The notes under the pieces: generated by a model
Told to the model about the DNA's origin: nothing
The model's input: only the letters and a program-made list of their open reading frames with translations
Database searches by the model: none
Source: an uncultured Collinsella sp.
GTDB lineage: Bacteria > Actinomycetota > Coriobacteriia > Coriobacteriales > Coriobacteriaceae
DNA: 14,958 nucleotides
Assembly (NCBI GenBank): GCA_958405195.1
Contig: CATYDM010000049.1
Span: 1-14,958, forward strand
Direction: 5' to 3'
Shown here: in pieces, positions 5,841 through 12,686 of the stretch
Numbering within the stretch: position 1 is the stretch's first letter
Layout: the number at the start of each line of letters is the position of its first letter
Position numbers and translations under genes: made by a program

Positions 5841-7010
5841 TTACTCGGTAAAGGCGTTGCCGACGCTCTGGCCACCAACATACGTCTCGACGAGGGTGAG
5901 CTCGTGGTCGAACACGACAAAGTCGGCATCGCGACCCGGCATAATGCTGCCGCACTTATCCTCGATGTGCGCGGAGCGAGCCGGCACCTCGGTTGCCATG
6001 CGAATGGCAATATCGGCGCTGGCAATGCCCCAGTCGACAATGTTCTTGACGCCCTGGGCAAGCGTGAGCACCGAGCCGGCAATGCTCTTGCCGTCGGCGA
6101 GCCAGCACAGGTTGTCCTTCATGATGACGTCCATGCCACCACTGGTGTAGCTGCCCTCGGGCATACCGCCGCAACCCAGGCAGTCAGTGATGAGCACCGT
6201 GTGCTGCCAGCCCTTTGCCTGCAGCAGCGCCTTGATAGCGGCAGGGTTTACGTGCTTGCCGTCACAGATGATCTCGGCGTAGGTCTCGGGCGTGGACATG
6301 GCAGCACCCACGACGCCGGGCTCACGGTGATGCAGCCCGCGCTGGCCGTTATAGGTATGCGTAAAGCAGCTGGCACCGGCGTTGATGGCGGCGATGCACT
6401 CATCGTAGGTGGCGTCGGAGTGACCGATGCTGGTCACCACGCCCTTGGCGTTCAGAGCAGCCGCATAAGCAGCGGCACCATCGCGCTCGGCGGCCATGGC
6501 GCTCTTAACGATGCGACCGCCCGCAGCCTCCTGCCACTGATCGAAGACCTCCTCGGAGGGATCGATAAGATAAGCGGGGTTCTGCGCGCCCACGTGCTTC
6601 ATGGTAAAGAAGGGGCCCTCCAGGTAGATGCCCTGAATGCGAGCACCGCAGAAGTCGGGGCCGCGACCCTCGTCCGCCTGAGCGATGGCGGCGCAGGCGT
6701 CCTTGATCTGCTCGACGCCATCGGTGAACGTCGTGGGAAGCCAGCTGGTGGTACCGCGACGGGCGAGCTCGGTCGAGCTGATATCGATACCCTCGGGATC
6801 GTTATCGGTAGTTGAGTGGTTGTAGAAGCCATGGATGTGGGTATCAACCATACCCGGTGCGATCCAGGATCCTGTGTAGTCCTTAATCTCGCAAGAGGGC
6901 TCGTCGGCCTGCCAGGCGCCAAAGACGCCATCCTCGACCATAAGATAGCCGCCCAGTTGCGGGCCTGCCGGCAAGAAGAACTTGTCAGCCTTAATTGCGT
7001 ACGTGCTCAT
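5841..7010 (-). CDS. nagA: N-acetylhexosamine-6-phosphate deacetylase (NagA/AgaA family)
   Basis: A 389-residue amidohydrolase that removes acetate from GlcNAc-6-P or GalNAc-6-P in the cytoplasm. Metal and substrate motifs are present: GMVDTHIHG with His58 and His60, IYLEGPFF with Glu131, GHSDA with His197, THTYN with His218, DGKHVNP, and ITD with catalytic Asp276. The C-terminal strand SIMPGRDADFVVFD is typical. I chose ATG 7010 because AAGGAG lies five bases upstream. The earlier GTG at 7016 overlaps that site. The gene follows the agaS terminator and is transcribed in the same direction, so it probably has its own promoter; a possible TATAAG box is seen near 7050 without a clear -35. The neighbourhood favours GalNAc-6-P as substrate, but the sequence alone does not separate NagA from AgaA. 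Its C-terminal end is duplicated at 2976-3101. Confidence 0.95.
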   Translation of the reverse strand: MSTYAIKADKFFLPAGPQLGGYLMVEDGVFGAWQADEPSCEIKDYTGSWIAPGMVDTHIHGFYNHSTTDNDPEGIDISSTELARRGTTSWLPTTFTDGVEQIKDACAAIAQADEGRGPDFCGARIQGIYLEGPFFTMKHVGAQNPAYLIDPSEEVFDQWQEAAGGRIVKSAMAAERDGAAAYAAALNAKGVVTSIGHSDATYDECIAAINAGASCFTHTYNGQRGLHHREPGVVGAAMSTPETYAEIICDGKHVNPAAIKALLQAKGWQHTVLITDCLGCGGMPEGSYTSGGMDVIMKDNLCWLADGKSIAGSVLTLAQGVKNIVDWGIASADIAIRMATEVPARSAHIEDKCGSIMPGRDADFVVFDHELTLVETYVGGQSVGNAFTE

Positions 7011-7071
7011 ATGCACTCCTTGCTTCTAAAGCAGTTGACTGTGGTGATGCTTATACCCAGCTCACGTAAAA

Positions 7072-7109
7072 CAAAAAGCGCCCGCCCGCCGTTATGAGCG
7101 GACGGGCGC
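7072..7109 (-). terminator. terminator of agaS
   Basis: On the minus strand GCGCCCGTCCGC pairs with GCGGGCGGGCGC (12 pairs with one wobble; plus-strand arms 7078-7089 and 7098-7109), followed by TTTTTGTTTT. It begins 18 bases after the agaS stop. Confidence 0.93.
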
Positions 7110-7127
7110 CCTTACAGGGGGACGCGA

Positions 7128-8294
7128 TTAAGCGGTGAAGGGGTGAATCGTCACACCCTTAACCACGCGGTTGACCGTGCCGGTGGGGCTCGGCGTATCG
7201 GGCGTGTTGCCCACGCGCACGGAGTTGAGCAGGCTGATGGCCTGGGCAAACACCACGAACGGCAGGGCGAGGTAACCCTCGGGGAGCGCCTCATAGCCCT
7301 TAAAGGTGAAGGACTCACCCTCGTAGACAGTAGCGCCATCCTGCTGAACAGCAACGGTATGCTGAGCGATCTTGTCGCCACCGATCTCGTTGAGGATGTC
7401 GATGTCGTACTGACGGGTGTAGGCGTCGTTGTTCACGAATACGAAGACGAGCGTCTTATCGTCAACGAAGGACTTAGGTCCGTGACGATAGCCCATGGAG
7501 GTGTCGTAGGAAGTAGCGACCAGACCGTGAGCGAGCTCGAGAATCTTGAGCTGGCTCTCCTGGGCAAGGCCACCGAAGGAGCCGGAACCCAAGTAGGTCA
7601 CGCGGTTGAAGTCGCCAGCCAGGTAATCGGCGACCTCGGGCTCACGAGCGATGACCTCCTCGCCCATCTTGGCGATGGTCTCGACCCACTCGGCCTTCTG
7701 CTCGTCGGAAGCCTCGTCAAAGATGAGGGTAGAGAGCAGGGTCATGCAGGTGTAAGAACCGGTCATGGCGAAGCCCTTGTCGTTGGCGCGCGGGATGAGC
7801 AGCGTCAGCGCATTGGGGTCATCAGCGGACTCGACGGCGAGCTTGCCCTCGGGAGCGCAGGTGATGTTGAGGAACTTGACGTTGTGGACGAGCTCCTTGG
7901 CAACGGCAACGGCGGCAAGGCTCTCGGGGCTGTTGCCAGAGCGGGCAAAGGAAACCACGAGCGTGGGATCCTCGGCGCGCAGGAAGTCGCGCGGGGCGCT
8001 CACAATGTCGGTCGTGGCGATGGGCTTAAAGTCGTAGAGATCAGTGTTGCCAGCGTGACGCAGGTACGGGGCGCAGGTATCGCCAACATAGTCGGACGTA
8101 CCGGCACCGGTGAAGACAACGGACAGACGGCCCTCGCCCATAGCGCGAGCCTCGGCCAGAAAGGCCTCGATGGCCTCCTTGTTCTCGCGATAGATGTTGA
8201 GCGTATCACGCCAAAGCTCGGGCTGCTGAGCAATCTCGGCCGTGGTGATCTGGGCGCCGAGCTCGGTGAGCTCCTCGACACTCTTCTCGAACAT
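7128..8294 (-). CDS. agaS: AgaS: galactosamine-6-phosphate deaminase/isomerase (SIS domain)
   Basis: A 388-residue double-SIS-domain protein. AgaS converts galactosamine-6-phosphate to tagatose-6-phosphate and ammonia in GalNAc and galactosamine catabolism. Family signatures are FTGAGTSDY (61-69), SFARSGNSPES (115-125), MTGSYTCM near 177-184, LGSGSFGGLAQES (235-247), ELAHG with Glu253, GYRHGPKSF (268-276) and the C-terminal PSPTGTVNRVVKGVTIHPF. Length matches E. coli AgaS (about 384). It lies 114 bases downstream of the GntR-family gene, with its own TATAAT box and an operator overlapping the -35 zone, so it is probably repressed by that regulator and induced by an amino-sugar phosphate. A strong terminator follows. 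This gene is the main reason to read the locus as GalNAc rather than GlcNAc catabolism. Confidence 0.94.
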   Translation of the reverse strand: MFEKSVEELTELGAQITTAEIAQQPELWRDTLNIYRENKEAIEAFLAEARAMGEGRLSVVFTGAGTSDYVGDTCAPYLRHAGNTDLYDFKPIATTDIVSAPRDFLRAEDPTLVVSFARSGNSPESLAAVAVAKELVHNVKFLNITCAPEGKLAVESADDPNALTLLIPRANDKGFAMTGSYTCMTLLSTLIFDEASDEQKAEWVETIAKMGEEVIAREPEVADYLAGDFNRVTYLGSGSFGGLAQESQLKILELAHGLVATSYDTSMGYRHGPKSFVDDKTLVFVFVNNDAYTRQYDIDILNEIGGDKIAQHTVAVQQDGATVYEGESFTFKGYEALPEGYLALPFVVFAQAISLLNSVRVGNTPDTPSPTGTVNRVVKGVTIHPFTA

Positions 8295-8333
8295 TTCTAA
8301 TACCTCTCTCTAGAAGTAATCCTCTGACGTGCA

Positions 8334-8339
8334 ATTATA
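8334..8339 (-). promoter_or_regulatory. -10 box of agaS
   Basis: The minus strand carries a perfect TATAAT here, 39 bases before the agaS start codon. No good -35 hexamer is seen 16-18 bases upstream; that position is occupied by the operator at 8356-8369. Confidence 0.65.
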
Positions 8340-8355
8340 CACTTCGGTTGGTTAT

Positions 8356-8369
8356 CTGGTAGTAACCAG
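8356..8369. promoter_or_regulatory. GntR/DasR-like operator of agaS
   Basis: The perfect inverted repeat CTGGT-AGTA-ACCAG matches the TGGTCTAGACCA-like sites of the HutC-subfamily GntR regulators DasR and NagR (YvoA). The same 13 bases recur upstream of the PTS operon at 12648-12660. It overlaps the expected -35 region of agaS. The regulator encoded at 8409-9140 is the natural binding partner. Confidence 0.75.
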
Positions 8370-8408
8370 TTAAATGCAAAGAATCATCATATGGAAACGA
8401 TGCGAACA

Positions 8409-9140
8409 CTAGTCGCTACGCTGGTGGTAAACCTTGTATTTAAACTGATCGGCACGAGCAACCGAGAGCGTATACTCCACAACCTCGTTTGACTCGTTAT
8501 ACGTAGTCCTGACCAAATCGAGCACAGGCGAGCCCTCGACAATTCCCAAAAGGTGGGCATCGGTGGGACGGGCTATGCTCGCATAGAACTCCTCTTCGGC
8601 CACGCGTATCTTTTGCTGAAAGTCTTGCTCAATCACATCGTAAAGCGGCTTACGCTCCAGCAGCGGTCGCTTTAGGGACAGAAATTGACGAACCGGTAGA
8701 TAGCTGCGTTCGACCATCATGGGCATGTTATCGGCAGAACGAAGGCGCTTGAGCTTAAAAATGCGATCACCGATACGCAATCCCATATGCTCGGCCAGAT
8801 TCTTATCGGCCTCCATCTCGCAAAACTCGAGAATCGTGGTCTCGGGGTCGCGCCCCATCGCGCGCATCTGCTCGGTAAAGCTGTAGGACTGCATAAGATT
8901 GGTTGCCTTTGCCGAACGGTCGGTCACAAAGGTACCGCGACCGTGCTGCCGAACCACCAGTCCTAAACGCTCCAGTTCCTGCAGAGCCAGGCGTACCGTA
9001 GTGCGCGAGAGACCATAGCGCTCCGAAAGTTCGCGCTCGGAAGGAATCATGTCACCGGCGCGATATTCATGGTCAATCTTTTCGGTCAGAATATCGACCA
9101 GCTGATCGTACAGCGGTTGCTTACGCGCTCCGATCGCCAT
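8409..9140 (-). CDS. GntR family transcriptional regulator (HutC/UTRA subfamily)
   Basis: A 243-residue regulator. The N-terminal winged helix-turn-helix covers about residues 8-72, with IPSERELSERYGLSRTTVR and LVVRQHGRGTFV typical of GntR proteins. A UTRA effector domain covers about 95-235, with the VERSYLPV and VVEYTLSVARADQF segments. HutC-type members such as NagR/YvoA and DasR sense amino-sugar phosphates and bind TGGT-N4-ACCA sites; such sites occur upstream of agaS and the PTS operon. I chose ATG 9140 because GGGAGG lies upstream. The longer reading from 9161 begins inside that sequence. It lies between the PTS terminator and agaS, with its own promoter and a degenerate operator just after the predicted start, suggesting autoregulation. 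The inducer is inferred, not shown. Confidence 0.93.
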   Translation of the reverse strand: MAIGARKQPLYDQLVDILTEKIDHEYRAGDMIPSERELSERYGLSRTTVRLALQELERLGLVVRQHGRGTFVTDRSAKATNLMQSYSFTEQMRAMGRDPETTILEFCEMEADKNLAEHMGLRIGDRIFKLKRLRSADNMPMMVERSYLPVRQFLSLKRPLLERKPLYDVIEQDFQQKIRVAEEEFYASIARPTDAHLLGIVEGSPVLDLVRTTYNESNEVVEYTLSVARADQFKYKVYHQRSD

Positions 9141-9163
9141 CCTATCCTCCCATTTTCTCAAAC

Positions 9164-9177
9164 TCGGCTACTACCTA
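9164..9177. promoter_or_regulatory. possible autoregulatory operator of the gntR gene
   Basis: The minus strand reads TAGGTAGTAGCCGA, matching 9 of 14 positions of CTGGTAGTAACCAG including the central GGTAGTA. It lies about five bases after the predicted transcription start of the regulator gene. It is degenerate at both ends. Confidence 0.4.
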
Positions 9178-9188
9178 GGGTGTTAAGC

Positions 9189-9218
9189 ATTATCGGCCTG
9201 CAACACCCGAATCATCAA
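9189..9218 (-). promoter_or_regulatory. promoter of the gntR-family gene
   Basis: On the minus strand TTGATG (9213-9218) and GATAAT (9189-9194) are separated by 18 bases, just after the PTS terminator and about 49 bases before the start codon. Confidence 0.55.
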
Positions 9219-9224
9219 GAAAAC

Positions 9225-9258
9225 AAAAGCCGCGCGCTCTTTCGAGCACGCGGCTTTT
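9225..9258 (-). terminator. terminator of the PTS operon
   Basis: A 15-pair stem (AAAAGCCGCG..GCTC, one wobble, four-base loop) is followed on the minus strand by a TTTTGTTTTC tract. Its A/T flanks make it potentially bidirectional. It separates EIID from the regulator gene. Confidence 0.93.
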
Positions 9259-9282
9259 AACATACACATGGCTTAAGGGGTC

Positions 9283-9311
9283 GGGGTGTGAGCCGCGTAG
9301 GGACACACCCC
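9283..9311 (-). other. hairpin immediately after EIID
   Basis: GGGGTGTG (9283-9290) and CACACCCC (9304-9311) are perfect 8-base arms around a 13-base loop, starting 14 bases after the EIID stop and upstream of the real terminator. It has no T-run. It may protect the 3' end of the mRNA. Confidence 0.45.
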
Positions 9312-9324
9312 TCAAGCTAGAGCC

Positions 9325-10407
9325 TTACCAGATGCTCGGCCAGAGACCAAGCGGGCCAGCGCCCAGGATGCCCAGGACGAAGAGCAGCAGAATGCCCTTG
9401 GTCGGGGTCCAGCTGTGCTTAGCGAACATGTAGTACAGCAGCAGCGTAAGCATAAGCGGGACGAGCTTGGGGACGATGGTGTTGAGGGTGTCGGCAACGG
9501 AGAAGTTGACCGGATCCTCGGTGACGGTACCGTAGGTGACGGACTCCATGCCGTTGCCCAGATCGGTGACACCGCACTCGACAGCGTTGCCGTCGGCATC
9601 GGTGGCGGTAAGGGCGTTGCCGTCAGCATCGGTCATGGCAATGGTACCGGCCTCAGCGGTCTCGGTATCGATGCCCTCCATACCGGTGAAGTTCTCGGCC
9701 TCCTTCTCGGAGACGATCACGGTAGTAGCGGAGAGGCCACGGGTGGTGCCGTTGGGGATCTGGAGGTTGATCTGGGTGCCACCCATGGTGACGACCAGGC
9801 AACCGACGACGAAGACGCCCATGATGGAAGCGGCACGCGTGAAGGCCTGCATGTTGGCGGTCAGAGCGTCAATAGCGCTGGTGCCAAGCTTGTAGGACCA
9901 GTTCATGAGCCAGAAGCGCAGAGCGAACTGGACGGCGTTGAAGATCACCAGGAAGATGATCGGCGCAGCGGCGTTGCCGTTGATGGCCATGTTGGAGGTG
10001 ATGCCGGCCGTGATAGGCACGAGCGTCAGCCAGAACAGGGCGTCACCGATACCGCCGAGCGGGCCCATTGCGGCGACGCGGACGGCGCGGATCGTGGGGA
10101 TGTCAACCTTGTTCTGCTCGAGCGAAAGCACGATACCCATAACAAAGGTGACAAGGAACGGGTGGGTGTTGAAGAACTCCAGGTTGTGGCTCATGGAAGC
10201 CGCGAGGTCGTTCTTGTTGGTGTGGATCTTCTCCAGACCGGGGATGATGGAGTAGAGCCAGCCAGCGGCCTGCATACGCTCGTAGTTGAACGATGCCTGC
10301 AGGAAGCAGGAGCGCCAAGCCATCTTGTTGAGGGTCTTCTGGTCGAGCTGCGGAGCAGGAGTGAGATCCTCGTAGTGCTCCGGGATCACATACTCATTAG
10401 ATGCCAT
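9325..10407 (-). CDS. PTS EIID component, mannose/GalNAc family, with acidic insertion
   Basis: A 360-residue membrane protein that with EIIC forms the sugar channel of a mannose-family PTS. The N-terminal region LDQKTLNKMAWRSCFLQASFNYERMQAAGW (21-50), the PFLVTFVMGIVLSLEQNK segment (83-100), AMGPLGGIGDALFW (113-126) and the C-terminal LLYYMF..ILLLFVLGILGAGPLG are typical. I chose ATG 10407, which follows GGAGGTGA and overlaps the EIIC end by 11 bases. The reading from 10440 starts inside EIIC and lacks a site. Usual EIID proteins have about 270-300 residues; this one has roughly 80 extra residues at about 218-300. They are acidic, and the stretch TDADGNA occurs twice (259-265, 269-275). It is the last gene of the operon. 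Confidence 0.93.
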   Translation of the reverse strand: MASNEYVIPEHYEDLTPAPQLDQKTLNKMAWRSCFLQASFNYERMQAAGWLYSIIPGLEKIHTNKNDLAASMSHNLEFFNTHPFLVTFVMGIVLSLEQNKVDIPTIRAVRVAAMGPLGGIGDALFWLTLVPITAGITSNMAINGNAAAPIIFLVIFNAVQFALRFWLMNWSYKLGTSAIDALTANMQAFTRAASIMGVFVVGCLVVTMGGTQINLQIPNGTTRGLSATTVIVSEKEAENFTGMEGIDTETAEAGTIAMTDADGNALTATDADGNAVECGVTDLGNGMESVTYGTVTEDPVNFSVADTLNTIVPKLVPLMLTLLLYYMFAKHSWTPTKGILLLFVLGILGAGPLGLWPSIW

Positions 10408-11197
10408 CTTCGAAGTCACCTCCGTCAGAAACAGCTGCACCCTTCAGCTCGGTCTGCTGCTGGAAGTCCCAGAAAGCGATGCCGAAGCCGATGAGAGCGA
10501 GGATGAGCAGAGCAGGGGTTGCCAGAGATTCGTTGGCAACGGTGATGAGCGCGAGGCCGAAGCCCATGAGGAAGAAGCCCCACATATCGCGGTTCATCAT
10601 AACCTTGAGCAGGACGGCGAAGCCGACGAAGCGCATCATGCCGCCCGCAGCGGAGAGACCGGTCTGCAGCCAAGTCGGGATGGCGGAAGCGATGGTCTGA
10701 CCGATGGTGGCGCCAGCGATGAAGAACAGGGTGACGACGACAGCGAAGATCAGGCCGAGCAGAGCCATGGCGAAGTAGTTCAGACGCTCGATACCCTTGG
10801 TGTCAGCGTTGTGAGCCATGTTGTCCGCAGAGGACATGAGCGGCGACATAAGCGTGAAGACCAGGGTAACGCCGAGCTGACCAAGCAGAGCGAACGGAAT
10901 GGCAAGGCCGACTGCCGCGTTGGGCTCGAGGCCCGTAGCGATAGCGAGAATGGCTGCCATGATGCCGCCGATGACGGCGTTAGGCGGCTGAGCGCCTCCG
11001 ATCGGCATGTTGCCGATCGTCATGAGCTGATAAGTACCACCCACGAGAAGACCGGTGTTGAGGTCGCCAAGGATAAGACCGATGACGGCGCCGGTGACGA
11101 TGGGCTGATAGAGAGACTCGAGGAAGTTGAACTGGTCGATTGCCGCGACGAACGTGACGATGAAGACCAGAGCGACCTGGATGATCGAGTATTCCAT
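10397..11197 (-). CDS. PTS EIIC component, mannose/GalNAc family
   Basis: A 266-residue, highly hydrophobic permease component. It probably forms the substrate path with EIID and imports the sugar while EIIB phosphorylates it. Typical features are the N-terminal helix, AAIDQFNFLESLYQPIVTG (18-36), the GDLNTGLLVGGTYQLMTIG motif (44-62), PPNAVIGGI (71-79) and repeated glycine-rich helices. An excellent AAAGGAGGAG site precedes ATG 11197. The last codons (GGDFEDGI) contain the ribosome binding site and start of EIID, so the two are probably translationally coupled. A 90-base gap with a small hairpin separates it from EIIB. GalNAc is inferred from agaS, nagA and lacC nearby; mannose-family sequences alone do not fix the sugar. 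Confidence 0.94.
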   Translation of the reverse strand: MEYSIIQVALVFIVTFVAAIDQFNFLESLYQPIVTGAVIGLILGDLNTGLLVGGTYQLMTIGNMPIGGAQPPNAVIGGIMAAILAIATGLEPNAAVGLAIPFALLGQLGVTLVFTLMSPLMSSADNMAHNADTKGIERLNYFAMALLGLIFAVVVTLFFIAGATIGQTIASAIPTWLQTGLSAAGGMMRFVGFAVLLKVMMNRDMWGFFLMGFGLALITVANESLATPALLILALIGFGIAFWDFQQQTELKGAAVSDGGDFEDGI

Positions 11198-11250
11198 CTT
11201 GCTCCTCCTTTCAAAATGTATGTACGCACTTTGGATTTCACGTACAGAAC

Positions 11251-11270
11251 GTCAGGGTTTCATTCCTGAC
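11251..11270 (-). other. intercistronic hairpin between EIIB and EIIC
   Basis: GTCAGG (11251-11256) and CCTGAC (11265-11270) form a six-pair stem with an eight-base loop in the 90-base spacer. There is no T-run, so it is not a terminator. It may affect mRNA processing or stability, or mean nothing. Confidence 0.35.
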
Positions 11271-11287
11271 AACGTGGATCACGAAGA

Positions 11288-11770
11288 CTACGAGAAGAGC
11301 TTGCTCGTGTCCTCAACAGGCGTGCTCGGAACGCGCCTGATCTCCAACTCCACCCCCAATTCCTGCAGCTCTTTAAACGCAGCGACATCCTCGTCGTTAA
11401 CTGCGACGGAGGTGGCGACTTGGCGCTTTCCTTCCGACATGTGCATGTTGCCGATGTTTACCTTCTTTATAGGCACACCGCCCTTGACGAGCGTAAGCAC
11501 GTCTTCCGGTGTTTCGGCCACGATGAAGATCTTCTGGCGCGGGCTCGCCTTACCGATGACGTCGATGGTCTTCTGCAGGGAGAAGAAACGCGTAGCGACG
11601 CCGGCGGGAGCGGCCATCTTCATGAGGTTCTGGCGCATGGTGTTGGTCGACACATCGTCGTTGGCGACGAGGATAAGGTTGGAACCCAGGGTGGAGTTCC
11701 ACTGGGTAGCGACCTGACCATGAACCAGTCGGTTATCGATGCGGGTAAGAAGAATGTTGGGTTCTGCCAT
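11288..11770 (-). CDS. PTS EIIB component, mannose/GalNAc family
   Basis: A 160-residue cytoplasmic phosphocarrier. Phosphate passes from EIIA to His17 in the RLVHGQV motif and then to the incoming sugar. The motif is intact, as are ILLTRID, TRFFSLQKTID, ETPEDVLTLVKGGVPI, MSEGKR and AAFKELQELGVELE. AAAGGAAG lies upstream of ATG 11770. It sits third in the operon after the EIIA and YajC-like genes, 36 bases beyond the latter. It is the closest visible relative of the orphan EIIB at 1539-2021 (54% identical over the full length), which has Tyr at the phosphorylation site. Confidence 0.95.
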   Translation of the reverse strand: MAEPNILLTRIDNRLVHGQVATQWNSTLGSNLILVANDDVSTNTMRQNLMKMAAPAGVATRFFSLQKTIDVIGKASPRQKIFIVAETPEDVLTLVKGGVPIKKVNIGNMHMSEGKRQVATSVAVNDEDVAAFKELQELGVELEIRRVPSTPVEDTSKLFS

Positions 11771-11806
11771 GTTGATCAGCTTCCTTTCGTTGATTGCTGA
11801 CGACAG

Positions 11807-12088
11807 TTACTTGATCTCCTGAATCGCGTAACGCGAGACATCTACAACGGCACCGGATCGAACTTTAATCTGGACCTTCTCGCCTTCGATGCCCTTGACG
11901 GTTCCGTAGATACCGCCGGCGAAAAGAACCTCCTGCCCCGGCTTGAGCTCGGTGTGCAGCTCCTTGAAGTACTTCTGCTTCTTTTTCATGTTGATCTGAG
12001 ACCAAATGGTGTAAATCACACCCATGATGGCAAGAAGACCTAAGAGAGCGACCGAGGAGCTCAGGACGCTAGCTCCGAAGTCGGCCAT
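11807..12088 (-). CDS. YajC-like small membrane protein inside the PTS operon
   Basis: A 93-residue protein with one N-terminal membrane segment (about 8-29), a basic stretch MKKKQKYFKEL (34-44), and the YajC beta-domain signature LKPGQEVLFAGGIYGTV (48-64) followed by VDVSRYAI (82-89). YajC is a partner of the Sec translocase (SecDF-YajC). The housekeeping copy normally lies near tgt/secDF, not in a PTS operon. Here the start codon overlaps the EIIA stop by one base (TAATG), with GAGGA upstream, so it is translationally coupled to EIIA and precedes EIIB. It may aid membrane insertion or assembly of EIIC/EIID, or have been recruited to a PTS-specific role. The family call is firm, the role is inference. 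Confidence 0.85.
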   Translation of the reverse strand: MADFGASVLSSSVALLGLLAIMGVIYTIWSQINMKKKQKYFKELHTELKPGQEVLFAGGIYGTVKGIEGEKVQIKVRSGAVVDVSRYAIQEIK

Positions 12089-12531
12089 TAGATGCCGTCC
12101 TCGTCGCCGAAGATATCCTCTTCCTCGGCACCAGAGACGGATGCGACCGTCTGGGCGGTGATGCCCGTCTGGCCAACGGTCACGGCCTGCTCGCCAAGCT
12201 CGGCGAGCGTGGCGTTGCCGCGGAGGAACAGAAGCTCAATAACCATGGGAAGGTTGGTGCCGGTCAGAATCTCGACGTTGTCGACATCCTGGGCAATCAT
12301 CATCGACTGGTTGAACGGGGTGCCGCCGAGCAGGTCGGTAAAGACGAGCACGCCATCGCACTCCTCGCGCATGGCGGTAATAGCGGCGCGGAGATCCTCA
12401 CCGTAGGAAGCAGCCTGGTCGCCCTCAAACGGAACGACGGTAAAAGCGGGCTGGTCGCCGGCAACCATAGCGATAGCGCTAGCGAGGCCGGGTGCGAACT
12501 GTCCATGACCGGTAAGAATAAAGCCAACCAT
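12088..12531 (-). CDS. PTS EIIA component, mannose/GalNAc family
   Basis: A 147-residue cytoplasmic phosphocarrier that takes phosphate from HPr and passes it to EIIB. The phosphorylated residue is His9 in FILTGHGQFAPG. Other EIIA-Man features are VPFEGDQ, the nucleotide-fold segment LVFTDLLGGTPFN (62-74), and EILTGTNLPMVIELL (87-101). The C-terminal tail after about residue 130 is acidic. GGAAGGGA precedes ATG 12531. It is the first gene of the operon, preceded by a roughly 140-base predicted leader with an operator and a hairpin that could pair with this ribosome binding site. Its stop overlaps the YajC-like start. Confidence 0.94.
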   Translation of the reverse strand: MVGFILTGHGQFAPGLASAIAMVAGDQPAFTVVPFEGDQAASYGEDLRAAITAMREECDGVLVFTDLLGGTPFNQSMMIAQDVDNVEILTGTNLPMVIELLFLRGNATLAELGEQAVTVGQTGITAQTVASVSGAEEEDIFGDEDGI

Positions 12532-12541
12532 TCAAATTTCC

Positions 12542-12584
12542 CTTCCGAAGGTGTGTACGATCTGAGTCCGATGTTGTTCGGAAG
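12542..12584 (-). promoter_or_regulatory. leader hairpin that could mask the EIIA ribosome binding site
   Basis: In the minus-strand transcript CTTCCGAA (plus coordinates 12577-12584) is perfectly complementary to TTCGGAAG (12542-12549), with a 27-base loop. The second arm contains the GGAAG of the Shine-Dalgarno sequence, so folding would limit EIIA translation. No known riboswitch class is recognised. Confidence 0.45.
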
Positions 12585-12630
12585 CCAGCGGGCGGGTGCC
12601 CTTAAAGCTTCTTGGAAAGCGTTCATTGAA

Positions 12631-12641
12631 GACCAGTGGTC
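12631..12641. promoter_or_regulatory. palindrome GACCAGTGGTC beside the PTS operator
   Basis: A perfect 11-base palindrome containing ACCA and TGGT half-sites, six bases from the operator at 12648-12660. It may be a second, differently spaced contact for the GntR-family protein. Confidence 0.35.
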
Positions 12642-12647
12642 TCTCAA

Positions 12648-12660
12648 CTGGTAGTAACCA
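12648..12660. promoter_or_regulatory. GntR/DasR-like operator of the PTS operon
   Basis: CTGGTAGTAACCA is identical over 13 bases to the agaS operator at 8356-8368, including the asymmetric AGTA spacer. It lies about 10-24 bases after the predicted transcription start of the PTS operon, where a bound repressor would block initiation or elongation. Confidence 0.75.
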
Positions 12661-12677
12661 CGTGACGTGTTGTTGCC

Positions 12678-12686
12678 ACTATATCA
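12678..12686 (-). promoter_or_regulatory. extended -10 promoter of the PTS operon
   Basis: The minus strand reads TGATATAGT, an extended -10 element (TGnTATAAT-like). No -35 hexamer is visible at 16-18 bases, which extended -10 promoters can tolerate. The predicted leader is about 140 bases. Confidence 0.45.
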
